Shown piece by piece: positions 16,759-26,014 of a stretch of DNA of 64,000 nt. Made by a program: the position numbers and the translations under genes. Positions within the stretch are counted from its first letter, which is position 1. Every line of letters begins with the position of its first letter. The stretch spans positions 310,001 through 374,000 of the forward strand of contig NZ_BAABEX010000029.1 in NCBI RefSeq assembly GCF_039540375.1, written 5' to 3'. The DNA is from Acidovorax_G lacteus. Lineage in GTDB: Bacteria > Pseudomonadota > Gammaproteobacteria > Burkholderiales > Burkholderiaceae_C. The notes beneath the pieces are model-generated. The model was given only the letters and a program-made list of their open reading frames with translations. It had not been told where the DNA came from and did not search any database.

Positions 16759-17501
16759 AACGCAAACTGATTGCTGGCAACTGGAAGATGAACGGCGGCC
16801 TGGCGGCCAACGAAACGCTGCTGCGTGCCATCGTGGCTGGGCTGCCTGCGCAGGCGGCCTGCGACATTGCCGTGGCGGTGCCATCGCCATACCTCGCACA
16901 GGTGCAGGCGCTGACCGCGGGCACCTCGGTGGCGGTGGGGGCGCAGGACGTCTCGACCCACGAAGCGGGCGCCTACACCGGCGAAGTCTCGGCTGCGATG
17001 CTGCGCGACTTCGGTGTGCGTTACGCCCTGGTCGGGCATTCGGAGCGTCGCCAGTACCACGCCGAATCGGATGCGGTGGTGGCCGCCAAGGCGCAGCGGG
17101 CGCTGGCGGCCGGCATCACACCGGTGGTGTGCGTGGGCGAGACACTGGCCGAGCGAGAAGCGGGCCAGACCGAGCAGGTGGTGCGTCGCCAGTTGGCGGC
17201 GGTCATCCATGTCAACGGCCATTGCATTAGCGAGATCGTGGTGGCCTACGAGCCCGTGTGGGCCATCGGCACGGGCCGCACGGCCACGCCCGAGCAGGCG
17301 CAGGCGGTGCATGCCGTGCTGCGCGCGCAGCTTGCGGCGGCCACCGAGCATGCCGCGCGCATGCGCATCCTCTACGGCGGCAGCATGAACGCGACGAACG
17401 CGGCCGATCTGCTGGCCCAACCCGACATCGACGGCGGCCTGATCGGCGGTGCGTCGCTCAAGGCCCCGGACTTTCTTCACATCATTGCGGCTGCGGCCTG
17501 A
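16755..17501 (+). CDS. tpiA: Triosephosphate isomerase
   Basis: A 248-residue TIM-barrel enzyme interconverting dihydroxyacetone phosphate and glyceraldehyde 3-phosphate. All key elements are visible: N-terminal AGNWKMNG with the active-site Asn and Lys, the electrophile H95 in ALVGHSERR, and the catalytic base E166 in VAYEPVWAIGTG, with the phosphate loop LYGGSMN near the C terminus. The length is standard. It overlaps the upstream quinone reductase by four bases and precedes secG by 38 bases. Confidence 0.97.
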   Translation: MKRKLIAGNWKMNGGLAANETLLRAIVAGLPAQAACDIAVAVPSPYLAQVQALTAGTSVAVGAQDVSTHEAGAYTGEVSAAMLRDFGVRYALVGHSERRQYHAESDAVVAAKAQRALAAGITPVVCVGETLAEREAGQTEQVVRRQLAAVIHVNGHCISEIVVAYEPVWAIGTGRTATPEQAQAVHAVLRAQLAAATEHAARMRILYGGSMNATNAADLLAQPDIDGGLIGGASLKAPDFLHIIAAAA

Positions 17502-17539
17502 GCGCCCGGCCCACCCCGATTCTTTTTTGGAGCGAACTC

Positions 17540-17902
17540 ATGAGCATTCTCGTCAACGTGATTCTGGCCGTGCAGATGCTGACGGCCCTGGGCATGATCG
17601 GCCTCATCCTCGTGCAGCACGGCAAGGGCGCCGATATGGGCGCTGCTTTTGGCAGCGGCGGCTCTGGCAGCCTGTTTGGTGCCAGCGGCAGCGCAAACTT
17701 CCTGTCGCGCAGTACCGCGGTACTGGCCACAGTGTTCTTTGTGGCCACGCTGGCCCTGGCGTATTTCGGCAATGCACGCCCTGCCGGTGTGGGCAGCGTG
17801 CTGGAGGCGCCTGCTGCTGCCACACCCGCCGCCGGTGCCAGCGCACCCGCTGAGGCCCCTGCTGCACCGGCTTCCGGCGCTGCCCAGATCCCGACGAAAT
17901 AA
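17540..17902 (+). CDS. secG: Preprotein translocase subunit SecG
   Basis: A 120-residue inner-membrane protein with two transmembrane helices (about 2-22 and 53-72). The conserved cytoplasmic loop VQHGKGADMGAAFGSGGSG and NFLSRSTA is typical of SecG, the SecYEG partner that assists protein export. The C-terminal 40 residues are Ala/Pro-rich and variable. The start at 17540 has GGAG 10 bases upstream; the longer open frame would overlap tpiA. The gene lies between tpiA and a tRNA-Leu gene, a common betaproteobacterial arrangement. Confidence 0.95.
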   Translation: MSILVNVILAVQMLTALGMIGLILVQHGKGADMGAAFGSGGSGSLFGASGSANFLSRSTAVLATVFFVATLALAYFGNARPAGVGSVLEAPAAATPAAGASAPAEAPAAPASGAAQIPTK

Positions 17903-18014
17903 TCGCCATTTTTCGGGTCGCTTGACCCGGAGCAGGGTTTTTCCGGGGTAGAATCTCGGATTATCTGGAAAGCCAAAACCGCAAGGTCCTCATGCCATCC
18001 AGACACCTGCAACA

Positions 18015-18099
18015 GCCGTCGTGGTGAAATTGGTAGACACGCTATCTTGAGGGGGTAGTGGCGAAAGCTGTGCGAGTTCGAGTCTCGCCGACGGCACCA
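18015..18099 (+). tRNA. tRNA-Leu (anticodon GAG)
   Basis: An 85-base class II tRNA. The acceptor stem GCCGTCG (18015-18021) pairs with CGACGGC (18089-18095), followed by discriminator A and an encoded CCA. The anticodon stem CTATC/GGTAG encloses the loop TTGAGGG, giving anticodon GAG for CUC/CUU leucine codons. The T arm contains GAGTTCGAGTCTC. A long variable arm fits leucine identity. It sits between secG and nuoA. Confidence 0.95.
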
Positions 18100-18148
18100 A
18101 ATCCAGAAAGCCCGCCTGCTACGCGTCAGCGAATGCGAAGCCGGCCGG

Positions 18149-18164
18149 GCTCACAGCGGTGAGC
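18149..18164 (+). other. Hairpin in the nuoA leader
   Basis: GCTCAC (18149-18154) and GTGAGC (18159-18164) form a perfect 6-base-pair stem with loop AGCG, ending 11 bases before the nuoA start codon. No T-run follows, so it is not a terminator. It could affect ribosome access or mark an mRNA processing point between the tRNA and nuoA; this is speculative. Confidence 0.35.
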
Positions 18165-18175
18165 GCATCCCCAAG

Positions 18176-18535
18176 ATGAACCTCGATCAGTACCTCCCCG
18201 TTCTCCTGTTCATCTTGGTCGGCATCGCCGTCGGCGTGGTGCCACTGGTGCTGGGCTACATCCTCGGCCCCAACCGCCCCGACGACGCCAAGAACTCTCC
18301 CTACGAATGCGGCTTTGAAGCCTTCGAGGACGCGCGCATGAAGTTCGATGTGCGCTACTACCTCGTCGCCATTCTGTTCATCCTGTTCGATCTCGAAATC
18401 GCCTTCCTGTTTCCGTGGGCGGTCTCCCTGCAGGAGGTGGGCATGACCGGCTTTGTGGCCGTGCTCATCTTCCTGTCCATCCTCGTCGTCGGTTTCGTCT
18501 ACGAATGGAAAAAGGGCGCCCTGGACTGGGAGTGA
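18176..18535 (+). CDS. nuoA: NADH-quinone oxidoreductase subunit A
   Basis: A 119-residue membrane subunit of complex I with three transmembrane helices (about 9-31, 62-83, 88-110). The conserved loop PYECGFEAFEDARMKFDVRY precedes helix 2 and lies near the quinone channel in known structures. It is the first gene of the complete 14-gene nuo operon. The Shine-Dalgarno sequence is weak, and a small hairpin lies directly upstream, so its translation may depend on local structure. Confidence 0.96.
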   Translation: MNLDQYLPVLLFILVGIAVGVVPLVLGYILGPNRPDDAKNSPYECGFEAFEDARMKFDVRYYLVAILFILFDLEIAFLFPWAVSLQEVGMTGFVAVLIFLSILVVGFVYEWKKGALDWE

Positions 18536-18560
18536 TCGGGCTTCTAACGAGGATCTCGCA

Positions 18561-19040
18561 ATGATTGAAGGCGTGATGAAGGAGGGCTTCATCACCACGA
18601 GCTATGACTCCGTGGTGAACTGGGCCAAGACGGGTTCGCTGTGGCCGATGACCTTCGGTCTGGCCTGCTGTGCGGTGGAAATGATGCACGCAGCCGCTGC
18701 GCGATACGACATCGGCCGTTTCGGTGCGGAGGTGTTTCGCGCCAGTCCGCGCCAGTCCGACCTGATGATCGTCGCGGGCACGCTGTGCAACAAGATGGCG
18801 CCTGCGTTGCGCAAGGTGTACGACCAGATGTCGGAGCCTCGCTGGGTCCTGTCGATGGGTTCCTGCGCCAATGGCGGCGGGTACTACCACTACAGCTATT
18901 CCGTGGTGCGTGGCTGTGACCGCATCGTTCCGGTCGATGTGTATGTGCCCGGCTGCCCTCCCACCGCCGAAGCGCTGATCTACGGCATCATTCAGTTGCA
19001 GCAAAAGATCCGGCGCACCCATACCATCGCGCGCGCCTGA
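18561..19040 (+). CDS. nuoB: NADH-quinone oxidoreductase subunit B
   Basis: A 159-residue subunit carrying the N2 [4Fe-4S] cluster that passes electrons to ubiquinone. The unusual adjacent cysteines are visible in GLACCAVEM, with the other ligands in MGSCANGGGYY and VPGCPPTAEAL. The start ATG 18561 follows GAGGATCTCGCA; the frame is open upstream into nuoA, but homologues start at MIEGVMKEGF. It follows nuoA by 25 bases and precedes nuoC by 11. Confidence 0.97.
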   Translation: MIEGVMKEGFITTSYDSVVNWAKTGSLWPMTFGLACCAVEMMHAAAARYDIGRFGAEVFRASPRQSDLMIVAGTLCNKMAPALRKVYDQMSEPRWVLSMGSCANGGGYYHYSYSVVRGCDRIVPVDVYVPGCPPTAEALIYGIIQLQQKIRRTHTIARA

Positions 19041-19051
19041 AGGATACCCAT

Positions 19052-19660
19052 ATGACGTCTGTAGCCATCCGGCCCGAACAACTCCAGGGCGTGATCGCGG
19101 CTGCGCTGGGTGACAAGGCCCGTTCGGTCACCGTTGCGCTGGACGAGGTGACCGTTGTGGTGCCCGCGCAAGCGTATCTTGAGGCCATGCAAATGCTGCG
19201 CGACCATGCCCAATGCCGGTTCGAGCAGCTGATCGACCTGTGCGGCATTGACTACTCCACCTACGGCGATGTGGGCACGGATGGGGCTCGCTATGCCGTC
19301 GTGTCGCATCTGCTGTCGGTCAGCCTGAACCAGCGTGTGCGCGTGAAGGTGTTCTGCCCGGATGATGACTTTCCGGTTGTGGCCTCCGTCGCAGAGCTCT
19401 GGAACTCTGCCAATTGGTATGAGCGCGAGGCGTTCGATCTGTTTGGCATCGTGTTTGATGGCCACAATGATCTGCGCCGGATTTTGACCGACTACGGATT
19501 CATCGGGCACCCGTTCCGCAAGGACTTCCCCTTGTCCGGTCATGTCGAGATGCGCTACGACCCCGAACTGCGTCGCGTGGTGTACGAGCCGGTCACGATT
19601 GAGCCGCGAGAAATCACCCCGCGCATCATCCGCGAAGACAAGTATGGAGGCCTGCACTGA
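19052..19660 (+). CDS. nuoC: NADH-quinone oxidoreductase subunit C
   Basis: A 202-residue peripheral subunit (30 kDa type) of the hydrophilic arm. The family signature WYEREAFDLFGIVFDGH, then LRRILTDYGFIGHPFRKDFP, lies at about residues 128-170. It is a separate gene, not fused to nuoD as in E. coli, which is usual in betaproteobacteria. It starts 11 bases after nuoB. Confidence 0.96.
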   Translation: MTSVAIRPEQLQGVIAAALGDKARSVTVALDEVTVVVPAQAYLEAMQMLRDHAQCRFEQLIDLCGIDYSTYGDVGTDGARYAVVSHLLSVSLNQRVRVKVFCPDDDFPVVASVAELWNSANWYEREAFDLFGIVFDGHNDLRRILTDYGFIGHPFRKDFPLSGHVEMRYDPELRRVVYEPVTIEPREITPRIIREDKYGGLH

Positions 19661-19687
19661 GCCCACTGGGCCCTTGCGAGATTCACC

Positions 19688-20941
19688 ATGGCGGAAATCA
19701 AGAACTATTCCCTGAACTTCGGGCCGCAGCACCCGGCAGCCCATGGCGTGTTGCGCCTCGTGTTGGAGCTGGATGGTGAGGTCGTGCAACGCGCAGACCC
19801 GCACATTGGCCTGCTGCACCGCGCCACCGAAAAGCTGGCCGAGCACAAGACCTACATCCAGTCGCTGCCCTACATGGACCGGTTGGACTACGTCTCGATG
19901 ATGTGCAACGAGCAGGCCTACTGCCTGGCCATCGAGAAGATGCTGGGCATTGAGGTGCCAGTGCGTGCCCAGTACATCCGTACCCTGTTCGGTGAGATTA
20001 CGCGCCTGCTCAATCACCTGATGTGGCTGGGCTCGCACGGCAACGACTGCGGCAGCTCCACGATCCTGATCTATACCTTCCGTGAGCGTGAAGACCTGTT
20101 CGACATGTACGAGGCCGTGTCGGGGGCTCGCATGCATGCGGCGTATTTCCGGCCGGGCGGTGTGTACCGCGATCTGCCGGACACGATGCCCAAGTACCAG
20201 GCCAGCAAGATCAAGAACGCCAAGGCGATCGCGGAGTTGAACCGCAACCGCGAAGGCTCGTTGCTGGATTTCATCGACGACTTCTGCGCGCGTTTCCCCA
20301 AGTGCGTGGATGAGTACGAAACCCTCCTCACCGACAACCGCATCTGGAAGCAGCGCACCGTCGGTATTGGTGTGGTGTCTCCTGAGCGTGCCTTGAATCT
20401 GGGCATGACCGGACCGATGCTGCGTGGATCGGGTATCGCCTGGGACCTGCGCAAGACCCAGCCCTACGACGCCTACGACCGCGTGGATTTTGATATCCCG
20501 ATCGGCAAGACGGGCGACTGCTATGACCGCTATCTGGTCCGCGTACAGGAAATGCGCGAGTCCAACCGCATCATGAAGCAGTGCGTGGATTGGCTGCGCG
20601 CCAACCCCGGTCCGGTGATCACCGACAACCACAAGGTGGCGCCGCCATCGCGTGAAGCCATGAAGTCCAACATGGAGGAGCTGATTCACCACTTCAAGCT
20701 CTTCACCGAAGGCTTCCGGGTGCCCGAGGGAGAGGCCTACGCGGCCGTTGAACATCCCAAGGGTGAGTTCGGCATCTACATGGTCAGCGACGGCGCCAAC
20801 AAACCCTATCGTTTGAAGATCCGCGCCCCGGGTTTCGCCCACCTGGCGACCCTTGATGAGATGGCGCGCGGGCATATGATCGCCGACGCCGTCGCGATCA
20901 TTGGCACCATGGACATCGTGTTCGGAGAGATTGATCGATGA
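19688..20941 (+). CDS. nuoD: NADH-quinone oxidoreductase subunit D
   Basis: A 417-residue 49 kDa-type subunit, related to the large subunit of [NiFe] hydrogenases, which forms the quinone-binding cavity with NuoB. The N-terminal loop NFGPQHPAAHGVLRL, with its quinone-contacting histidines, and the signature GLLHRATEKLAEHKTY are intact. Length is normal. The last four bases overlap the nuoE start, so translation is probably coupled. Confidence 0.97.
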   Translation: MAEIKNYSLNFGPQHPAAHGVLRLVLELDGEVVQRADPHIGLLHRATEKLAEHKTYIQSLPYMDRLDYVSMMCNEQAYCLAIEKMLGIEVPVRAQYIRTLFGEITRLLNHLMWLGSHGNDCGSSTILIYTFREREDLFDMYEAVSGARMHAAYFRPGGVYRDLPDTMPKYQASKIKNAKAIAELNRNREGSLLDFIDDFCARFPKCVDEYETLLTDNRIWKQRTVGIGVVSPERALNLGMTGPMLRGSGIAWDLRKTQPYDAYDRVDFDIPIGKTGDCYDRYLVRVQEMRESNRIMKQCVDWLRANPGPVITDNHKVAPPSREAMKSNMEELIHHFKLFTEGFRVPEGEAYAAVEHPKGEFGIYMVSDGANKPYRLKIRAPGFAHLATLDEMARGHMIADAVAIIGTMDIVFGEIDR

Positions 20942-21429
20942 TTACCGAAGCGACCAAGGCGCGATTCGCGCGTGAGGTGGCCAAGTACCCGGCCGACCAG
21001 AAGCAGTCGGCCGTCATGGCGTGCTTGTCCATCGTGCAGCAGGAGCAGGGTTGGGTCAGCGCCGAGAGTGAAGCGGTGATTGCCGAGTACCTCGGCATGC
21101 CGCAGATCGCCGTACACGAGGTCACGACCTTCTACAACATGTACAACCAGCAGCCGGTGGGAAAATACAAGCTCAACGTCTGCACCAATCTGCCGTGCCA
21201 GTTGCGTGATGGCCAGAAGGCCTTGCACCACCTCGAAAAGAAGCTCGGCATTTCCATGGGCGAGACAACGCCCGACGGCCTGTTCACCCTGCAGCAATGC
21301 GAATGCCTTGGTGCCTGCGCCGATGCACCCGTGATGCTGGTCAATGACCGCACGATGTGCAGCTTCATGGACAACGAAAAGCTGGATCAACTGGTGGATG
21401 GATTGCGTTCCGCGGAGGCTCGCCCATGA
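20938..21429 (+). CDS. nuoE: NADH-quinone oxidoreductase subunit E
   Basis: A 163-residue thioredoxin-like 24 kDa subunit with one [2Fe-2S] cluster (N1a), part of the NADH-oxidising module with NuoF and NuoG. The ligands are in VCTNLPCQL and in QCECLGACADAPVM. It overlaps nuoD and nuoF by four bases each (ATGA type), consistent with equal synthesis of these subunits. Confidence 0.97.
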   Translation: MITEATKARFAREVAKYPADQKQSAVMACLSIVQQEQGWVSAESEAVIAEYLGMPQIAVHEVTTFYNMYNQQPVGKYKLNVCTNLPCQLRDGQKALHHLEKKLGISMGETTPDGLFTLQQCECLGACADAPVMLVNDRTMCSFMDNEKLDQLVDGLRSAEARP

Positions 21430-22781
21430 TCACGTCGGCTCAGATTCTTAGCCAGTTCCAAGCCACAGGCGTTCAGACCTGTTTCCACGACCGCCACGTC
21501 GAGCCGCAGATCTATGCAGGTCTGGATGGTACGAACTGGAGCCTGAAGGACTACGAGGCCCGGGGAGGCTACCAGGCGCTGCGCAAGATCCTGGGCAAGG
21601 ACGGCGGCGAAGGCCTGAGTCAGGACCAGGTGATTGCGACCGTCAAGGAGTCCGCGTTGCGTGGCCGCGGTGGTGCGGGCTTCCCGACCGGTCTCAAGTG
21701 GAGCTTCATGCCGCGGCAGTTTCCCGGCCAGAAGTACCTGGTGTGCAATTCGGACGAGGGTGAGCCGGGTACCTGCAAGGACCGGGACATCCTCATGTAC
21801 AACCCCCACATCGTGATTGAAGGCATGGCCATTGCGGCTTACGCCATGGGCATCACCGTGGGCTACAACTACATCCACGGCGAAATCTTTCAGGTATACG
21901 AGCGCTTCGAGGCCGCCCTGGAAGAGGCCCGCGATGCCGGGCTGCTGGGTGACAACATCCTGGGCAGCAACTTCAGTTTCCAGCTGCATGCCCACCACGG
22001 TTTCGGTGCGTACATCTGCGGCGAAGAAACGGCGCTGCTGGAGTCACTGGAAGGCAAGAAAGGTCAGCCACGCTTCAAGCCGCCGTTTCCCGCAAGTTTC
22101 GGCTTGTACGGCAAGCCGACGACCATCAACAACACCGAGACCTTTGCAGCCGTTCCCTGGATCATCCGCAATGGCGGTGCTGCCTACCTGGCCTGCGGCA
22201 AGCCCAACAACGGGGGCACCAAGATTTTCTCGGTCAGCGGCGATGTGGAACGTCCTGGCAACTACGAGATTCCGTTGGGAACGCCGTTTGCAAAGTTGCT
22301 CGAGTTGGCAGGCGGTGTCCGCAAGGGGCGTCAGCTCAAGGCCGTGATTCCGGGGGGCTCCTCGGCGCCGGTGCTACCTGCGTCCGTCATCATGGACTGC
22401 ACCATGGACTACGACTCGATCGCGAAGGCCGGGTCCATGCTGGGTTCTGGCGCCGTGATCGTGATGGACGATTCCCGCTGCATGGTGGAGAGTCTGCTGC
22501 GCCTGTCGTACTTCTATTCGCACGAGTCGTGTGGCCAGTGCACACCGTGCCGCGAGGGCACCGGCTGGATGTGGCGTGTGATTGATCGCATCCAGCACGG
22601 CCAGGGGCGCGAAAGTGACCTGGACCTGCTCAATTCCGTAGCGGACAACATCCAGGGGCGCACGATTTGCGCCTTGGGCGACGCTGCTGCCATGCCGGTG
22701 CGCGCAATGCTGAAGCATTTCCGCTCGGAGTTCGAGGCCAAGATTCGGAACCAGGCGAACCAGGCTCGCAGCCTGGCCTGA
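21426..22781 (+). CDS. nuoF: NADH-quinone oxidoreductase subunit F
   Basis: A 451-residue NADH- and FMN-binding subunit where electrons enter complex I. The nucleotide-binding motif GRGGAGFPTGLKWSF is at about residues 79-93, the FMN loop is NSDEGEPGTCKDRD, and the N3 [4Fe-4S] ligands are in ESCGQCTPCREGTGW plus a later Cys (ICALGD). The start at 21426 overlaps nuoE by four bases; the frame is open 23 codons further up, but that start would lie deep inside nuoE. Confidence 0.97.
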   Translation: MITSAQILSQFQATGVQTCFHDRHVEPQIYAGLDGTNWSLKDYEARGGYQALRKILGKDGGEGLSQDQVIATVKESALRGRGGAGFPTGLKWSFMPRQFPGQKYLVCNSDEGEPGTCKDRDILMYNPHIVIEGMAIAAYAMGITVGYNYIHGEIFQVYERFEAALEEARDAGLLGDNILGSNFSFQLHAHHGFGAYICGEETALLESLEGKKGQPRFKPPFPASFGLYGKPTTINNTETFAAVPWIIRNGGAAYLACGKPNNGGTKIFSVSGDVERPGNYEIPLGTPFAKLLELAGGVRKGRQLKAVIPGGSSAPVLPASVIMDCTMDYDSIAKAGSMLGSGAVIVMDDSRCMVESLLRLSYFYSHESCGQCTPCREGTGWMWRVIDRIQHGQGRESDLDLLNSVADNIQGRTICALGDAAAMPVRAMLKHFRSEFEAKIRNQANQARSLA

Positions 22782-22796
22782 CCGCGAGTGACGCAT

Positions 22797-24923
22797 ATGG
22801 TGGAAATTGAACTAGACGGCCAGAAGGTCGAGGTGGCAGAAGGCTGCATGGTGATGCATGCAGCCGAAAAGGCGGGTACCTACATCCCGCATTTTTGCTA
22901 CCACAAGAAACTCTCGATCGCAGCGAACTGCCGCATGTGTTTGGTGGAAGTCGAAAAGGCCCCCAAGCCCCTGCCGGCATGTGCCACGCCCGTCACCCAG
23001 GGGATGGTGGTTCGCACCAAGAGCGACAAGGCCATCAAGGCCCAGCAGTCGGTGATGGAGTTTCTGCTGATCAACCACCCGCTCGACTGTCCGATCTGTG
23101 ACCAGGGCGGTGAGTGCCAGCTGCAGGATCTCGCGGTTGGCTATGGTGGAAGCGCTTCCCGCTATACCGAAGAAAAGCGCGTCGTGTTCCACAAGGATGT
23201 GGGTCCGCTGATCTCGATGGAAGAGATGAGCCGTTGCATCCACTGCACGCGCTGTGTTCGGTTCGGACAGGAAATTGCTGGGGTCATGGAACTGGGCATG
23301 ATCCATCGTGGCGAGCACTCGGAGATCACCACGGTCGCGGGCGACACCGTGGATTCCGAGTTGTCCGGCAACATGATCGACCTCTGCCCGGTGGGCGCAC
23401 TGACCAGCAAGCCATTTCGCTACAGCGCCCGCACGTGGGAGCTTTCGCGGCGCAAGTCGGTGAGTCCGCATGACTCCACCGGTGCCAATCTGATCGTGCA
23501 GGTGAAGAACCACCGTGTCATGCGCGTGCTGCCTCTTGAGAACGAGGCCGTCAATGAGTGCTGGATCGCTGACCGCGATCGCTTTTCGTACGAGGCGCTG
23601 AACAGCACCGACCGACTGATCCAGCCCATGCTCAAGCAGGGCGGCGTGTGGACCGAAGTGTCGTGGCAAACGGCTCTTGAGTATGTGGCCAACGGCCTCA
23701 AGGGGATCCGCGAGCAGCATGGTGCCCAGGCCATTGGTGCACTGGTCAGCCCGCACAGCACGGTGGAGGAGGCCTTCCTGGCGGGCCAACTCGTGCGCGG
23801 TCTGGGCAGCGACAACGTTGACCACCGCCTGCGCCATGCAGATTTCACCCGGCCCGATGGCATTCGCTGGTTGGGCATGCCGGTGGCTGCACTGTCGCAA
23901 CTGCAAAGCGTTTTGGTGCTGGGGTCCAATCTCCGAAAAGACCACCCCCTGTTTGCGCTTCGGATTCGCCAGGCTGTGCGCCATGGTGCACGTGTCAGCC
24001 GGATCCACAACCAAGACCAGGATTGGGCGATGTCTGTCGCGCACGACCTGGTGGTGCCGGCGGGCGAGTGGTTGGCGTCCCTCTCGGCAGTGGCTGCCGC
24101 AGTCGCCCAGGAGCGTCAGGTCCAAGCGCCGCAGCAGGCCCAAGGCGTTGCCGCGACGGAGTCTGCAACGGCCATGGCGCGTGCCTTGCTGGCAGGCGAG
24201 CGAAAGGCCATCTTGCTCGGCAATGCTGCTGCCCACCACCCACAAGCCACGCAACTGCTGGCGCTGGCCGAATGGATCGCAAGCCAGACGGGTGCATCGG
24301 TCGGTTATTTGACTGAGTCTGCCAACACGGTGGGCGCGCAGTGGGCCAAGGCGATGCCTATGGCGCAGGGTCTGAATGCCGGTCAGATGCTGAATGGTGC
24401 GCTGAAGGCTGTGCTGCTGCTCCAGGTGGAGCCACAGTTCGACAGCGCAGCGGGTGCGCAGGCCGTGCAGGCACTGGCCAGTGCGGAGATGGTGGTCACG
24501 CTCAGTCCTTTCAAGACCAACATGGATTGCAGCGATGTGCTGTTGCCGATCGCTCCTTTCACCGAAACCTCTGGCACCTTCGTGAATGCCGAAGGGCGCG
24601 TGCAGGGCTTCCACGCGGTGGTGCGCCCCCTTGGCGAGACCCGCCCGGCCTGGAAGGTCTTGCGCGTGCTGGGCAACATGCTGGGTGTATCGGGATTCGA
24701 CCAAGAGTCGTCGCAGGACGTGCTTGCGGCTGTCGCTGGCGGTCAGGTGCCGGCATTCGTGCCGCCTGAGCTTTTGAGCAACGGCGTTCGTTCGGTTCCA
24801 TCGCTGCCATTTTCGACCGAGCCTTGCGTGGCCGCCATCTATCAACTGGACGGCCTTGTGCGGCGTTCCACTTCGCTGCAGCTGACGGCTGATGGTCGCG
24901 CGGCCCAAGGAGCACTCGCATGA
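22797..24923 (+). CDS. nuoG: NADH-quinone oxidoreductase subunit G
   Basis: A 708-residue 75 kDa-type subunit with several iron-sulfur clusters. The N-terminal ferredoxin domain has HFCYHKKLSIAANCRMC, followed by the His/Cys ligands of N5 and CPICDQGGECQLQD, and the later CIHCTRCVRFGQE cluster region. The C-terminal molybdopterin oxidoreductase-like domain (about 220-700) is present without a cofactor role. I chose ATG 22797 (MVEIELDGQKVEV); an upstream GTG at 22788 in the same frame is an alternative. It overlaps nuoH by four bases. Confidence 0.96.
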   Translation: MVEIELDGQKVEVAEGCMVMHAAEKAGTYIPHFCYHKKLSIAANCRMCLVEVEKAPKPLPACATPVTQGMVVRTKSDKAIKAQQSVMEFLLINHPLDCPICDQGGECQLQDLAVGYGGSASRYTEEKRVVFHKDVGPLISMEEMSRCIHCTRCVRFGQEIAGVMELGMIHRGEHSEITTVAGDTVDSELSGNMIDLCPVGALTSKPFRYSARTWELSRRKSVSPHDSTGANLIVQVKNHRVMRVLPLENEAVNECWIADRDRFSYEALNSTDRLIQPMLKQGGVWTEVSWQTALEYVANGLKGIREQHGAQAIGALVSPHSTVEEAFLAGQLVRGLGSDNVDHRLRHADFTRPDGIRWLGMPVAALSQLQSVLVLGSNLRKDHPLFALRIRQAVRHGARVSRIHNQDQDWAMSVAHDLVVPAGEWLASLSAVAAAVAQERQVQAPQQAQGVAATESATAMARALLAGERKAILLGNAAAHHPQATQLLALAEWIASQTGASVGYLTESANTVGAQWAKAMPMAQGLNAGQMLNGALKAVLLLQVEPQFDSAAGAQAVQALASAEMVVTLSPFKTNMDCSDVLLPIAPFTETSGTFVNAEGRVQGFHAVVRPLGETRPAWKVLRVLGNMLGVSGFDQESSQDVLAAVAGGQVPAFVPPELLSNGVRSVPSLPFSTEPCVAAIYQLDGLVRRSTSLQLTADGRAAQGALA

Positions 24924-26002
24924 TCGACGCTCTCCACAGTGCAGGGCTGAACCTGCTGCCTTACGGCTGGTGGACGGCTGCTGCATGGCCCGTTCTCTGG
25001 ATTCTGCTCAAGATTGTGGCCATTCTGGCGCCCTTGATGGGCGCCGTGGCGTACCTCACCCTCTGGGAGCGCAAGCTGCTGGGCTTCATGCAGGTGCGTC
25101 ATGGGCCCAACCGCGTCGGCCCGATGGGTCTGCTGCAACCCATCGCCGATGCGGTCAAGCTGCTGACGAAGGAAATCATCCAGCCTGCAGCCGCGAGCAA
25201 GGGCCTGTTTGTCCTTGGTCCGGTCATGGCGATCATGCCGGCGCTTGCCGCGTGGGTGGCGGTGCCTTTCGGCCCTGACGTCGCGTTGGCCAACGTCAAC
25301 GCCGGGCTGCTGCTGATCATGGCGATCACCTCGATTGAGGTCTATGGCGTGATCATTGCGGGTTGGGCCTCCAATTCGAAGTATGCGTTCCTGGGCGCAC
25401 TGCGCGCTTCGGCGCAGATGGTGAGCTACGAAATCGCCATGGGCTTTTGCTTCCTGGTGGTGATCATGGTGTCGGGCAGCATGAATCTGACCGAAATCGT
25501 GATGGGTCAAGCCCAGGGCGCCGCTGCAGAAGCCGGACTGAACTTCCTGTCCTGGAACTGGCTGCCGCTGCTGCCGATCTTTGTGGTGTACCTGATCTCT
25601 GGCGTTGCCGAAACGAACCGGCACCCGTTTGACGTGGTGGAAGGCGAGGCCGAAATCGTGGCAGGCCACATGGTCGAGTACTCGGGCATGGGCTTCGCGA
25701 TCTTCTTCCTGGCGGAGTACGCCAGCATGTGGCTGGTTTCGATCCTGGCCGTGTTGATGTTCCTCGGAGGCTGGCTGCCCCCGATCGACAGCCCTGTGTT
25801 CAATGCCATTCCGGGCTGGATCTGGCTGGGGCTCAAGACCTTCCTGGTCGTCTCCATGTTCATCTGGATCCGGGCGACCTTCCCGCGCTTCCGCTACGAC
25901 CAGATCATGCGTCTGGGCTGGAAGATTTTCATTCCTGTCACCTTGGTGTGGCTGCTCATTGTGGGTGGGTGGTTGCTCTCGCCCTGGAACATCTGGAAGT
26001 AA
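24920..26002 (+). CDS. nuoH: NADH-quinone oxidoreductase subunit H
   Basis: A 360-residue membrane subunit with eight expected helices, joining the hydrophilic arm to the proton-pumping arm and lining the quinone tunnel. The family loops LWERKLLGFMQVRHGPNRVG (about 54-73) and AETNRHPFDVVEGEAEIVAG (about 231-250) with conserved charged residues are intact. It overlaps nuoG by four bases and precedes nuoI by 12. Confidence 0.97.
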   Translation: MIDALHSAGLNLLPYGWWTAAAWPVLWILLKIVAILAPLMGAVAYLTLWERKLLGFMQVRHGPNRVGPMGLLQPIADAVKLLTKEIIQPAAASKGLFVLGPVMAIMPALAAWVAVPFGPDVALANVNAGLLLIMAITSIEVYGVIIAGWASNSKYAFLGALRASAQMVSYEIAMGFCFLVVIMVSGSMNLTEIVMGQAQGAAAEAGLNFLSWNWLPLLPIFVVYLISGVAETNRHPFDVVEGEAEIVAGHMVEYSGMGFAIFFLAEYASMWLVSILAVLMFLGGWLPPIDSPVFNAIPGWIWLGLKTFLVVSMFIWIRATFPRFRYDQIMRLGWKIFIPVTLVWLLIVGGWLLSPWNIWK

Positions 26003-26014
26003 GCAGGTATCCCG

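Noticed and set aside
17915..17954. Hairpin CGGGTC/GACCCG after secG, and TTGACC...TAGAAT as tRNA promoter
   Set aside because: The hairpin lacks a direct T-run, and the two hexamers are 21 bases apart, too far for a normal sigma-70 promoter.
22812..24986. Antisense frame of 724 codons opposite nuoG
   Set aside because: No recognisable motif and no ribosome site; explained by third-position GC bias in nuoG.
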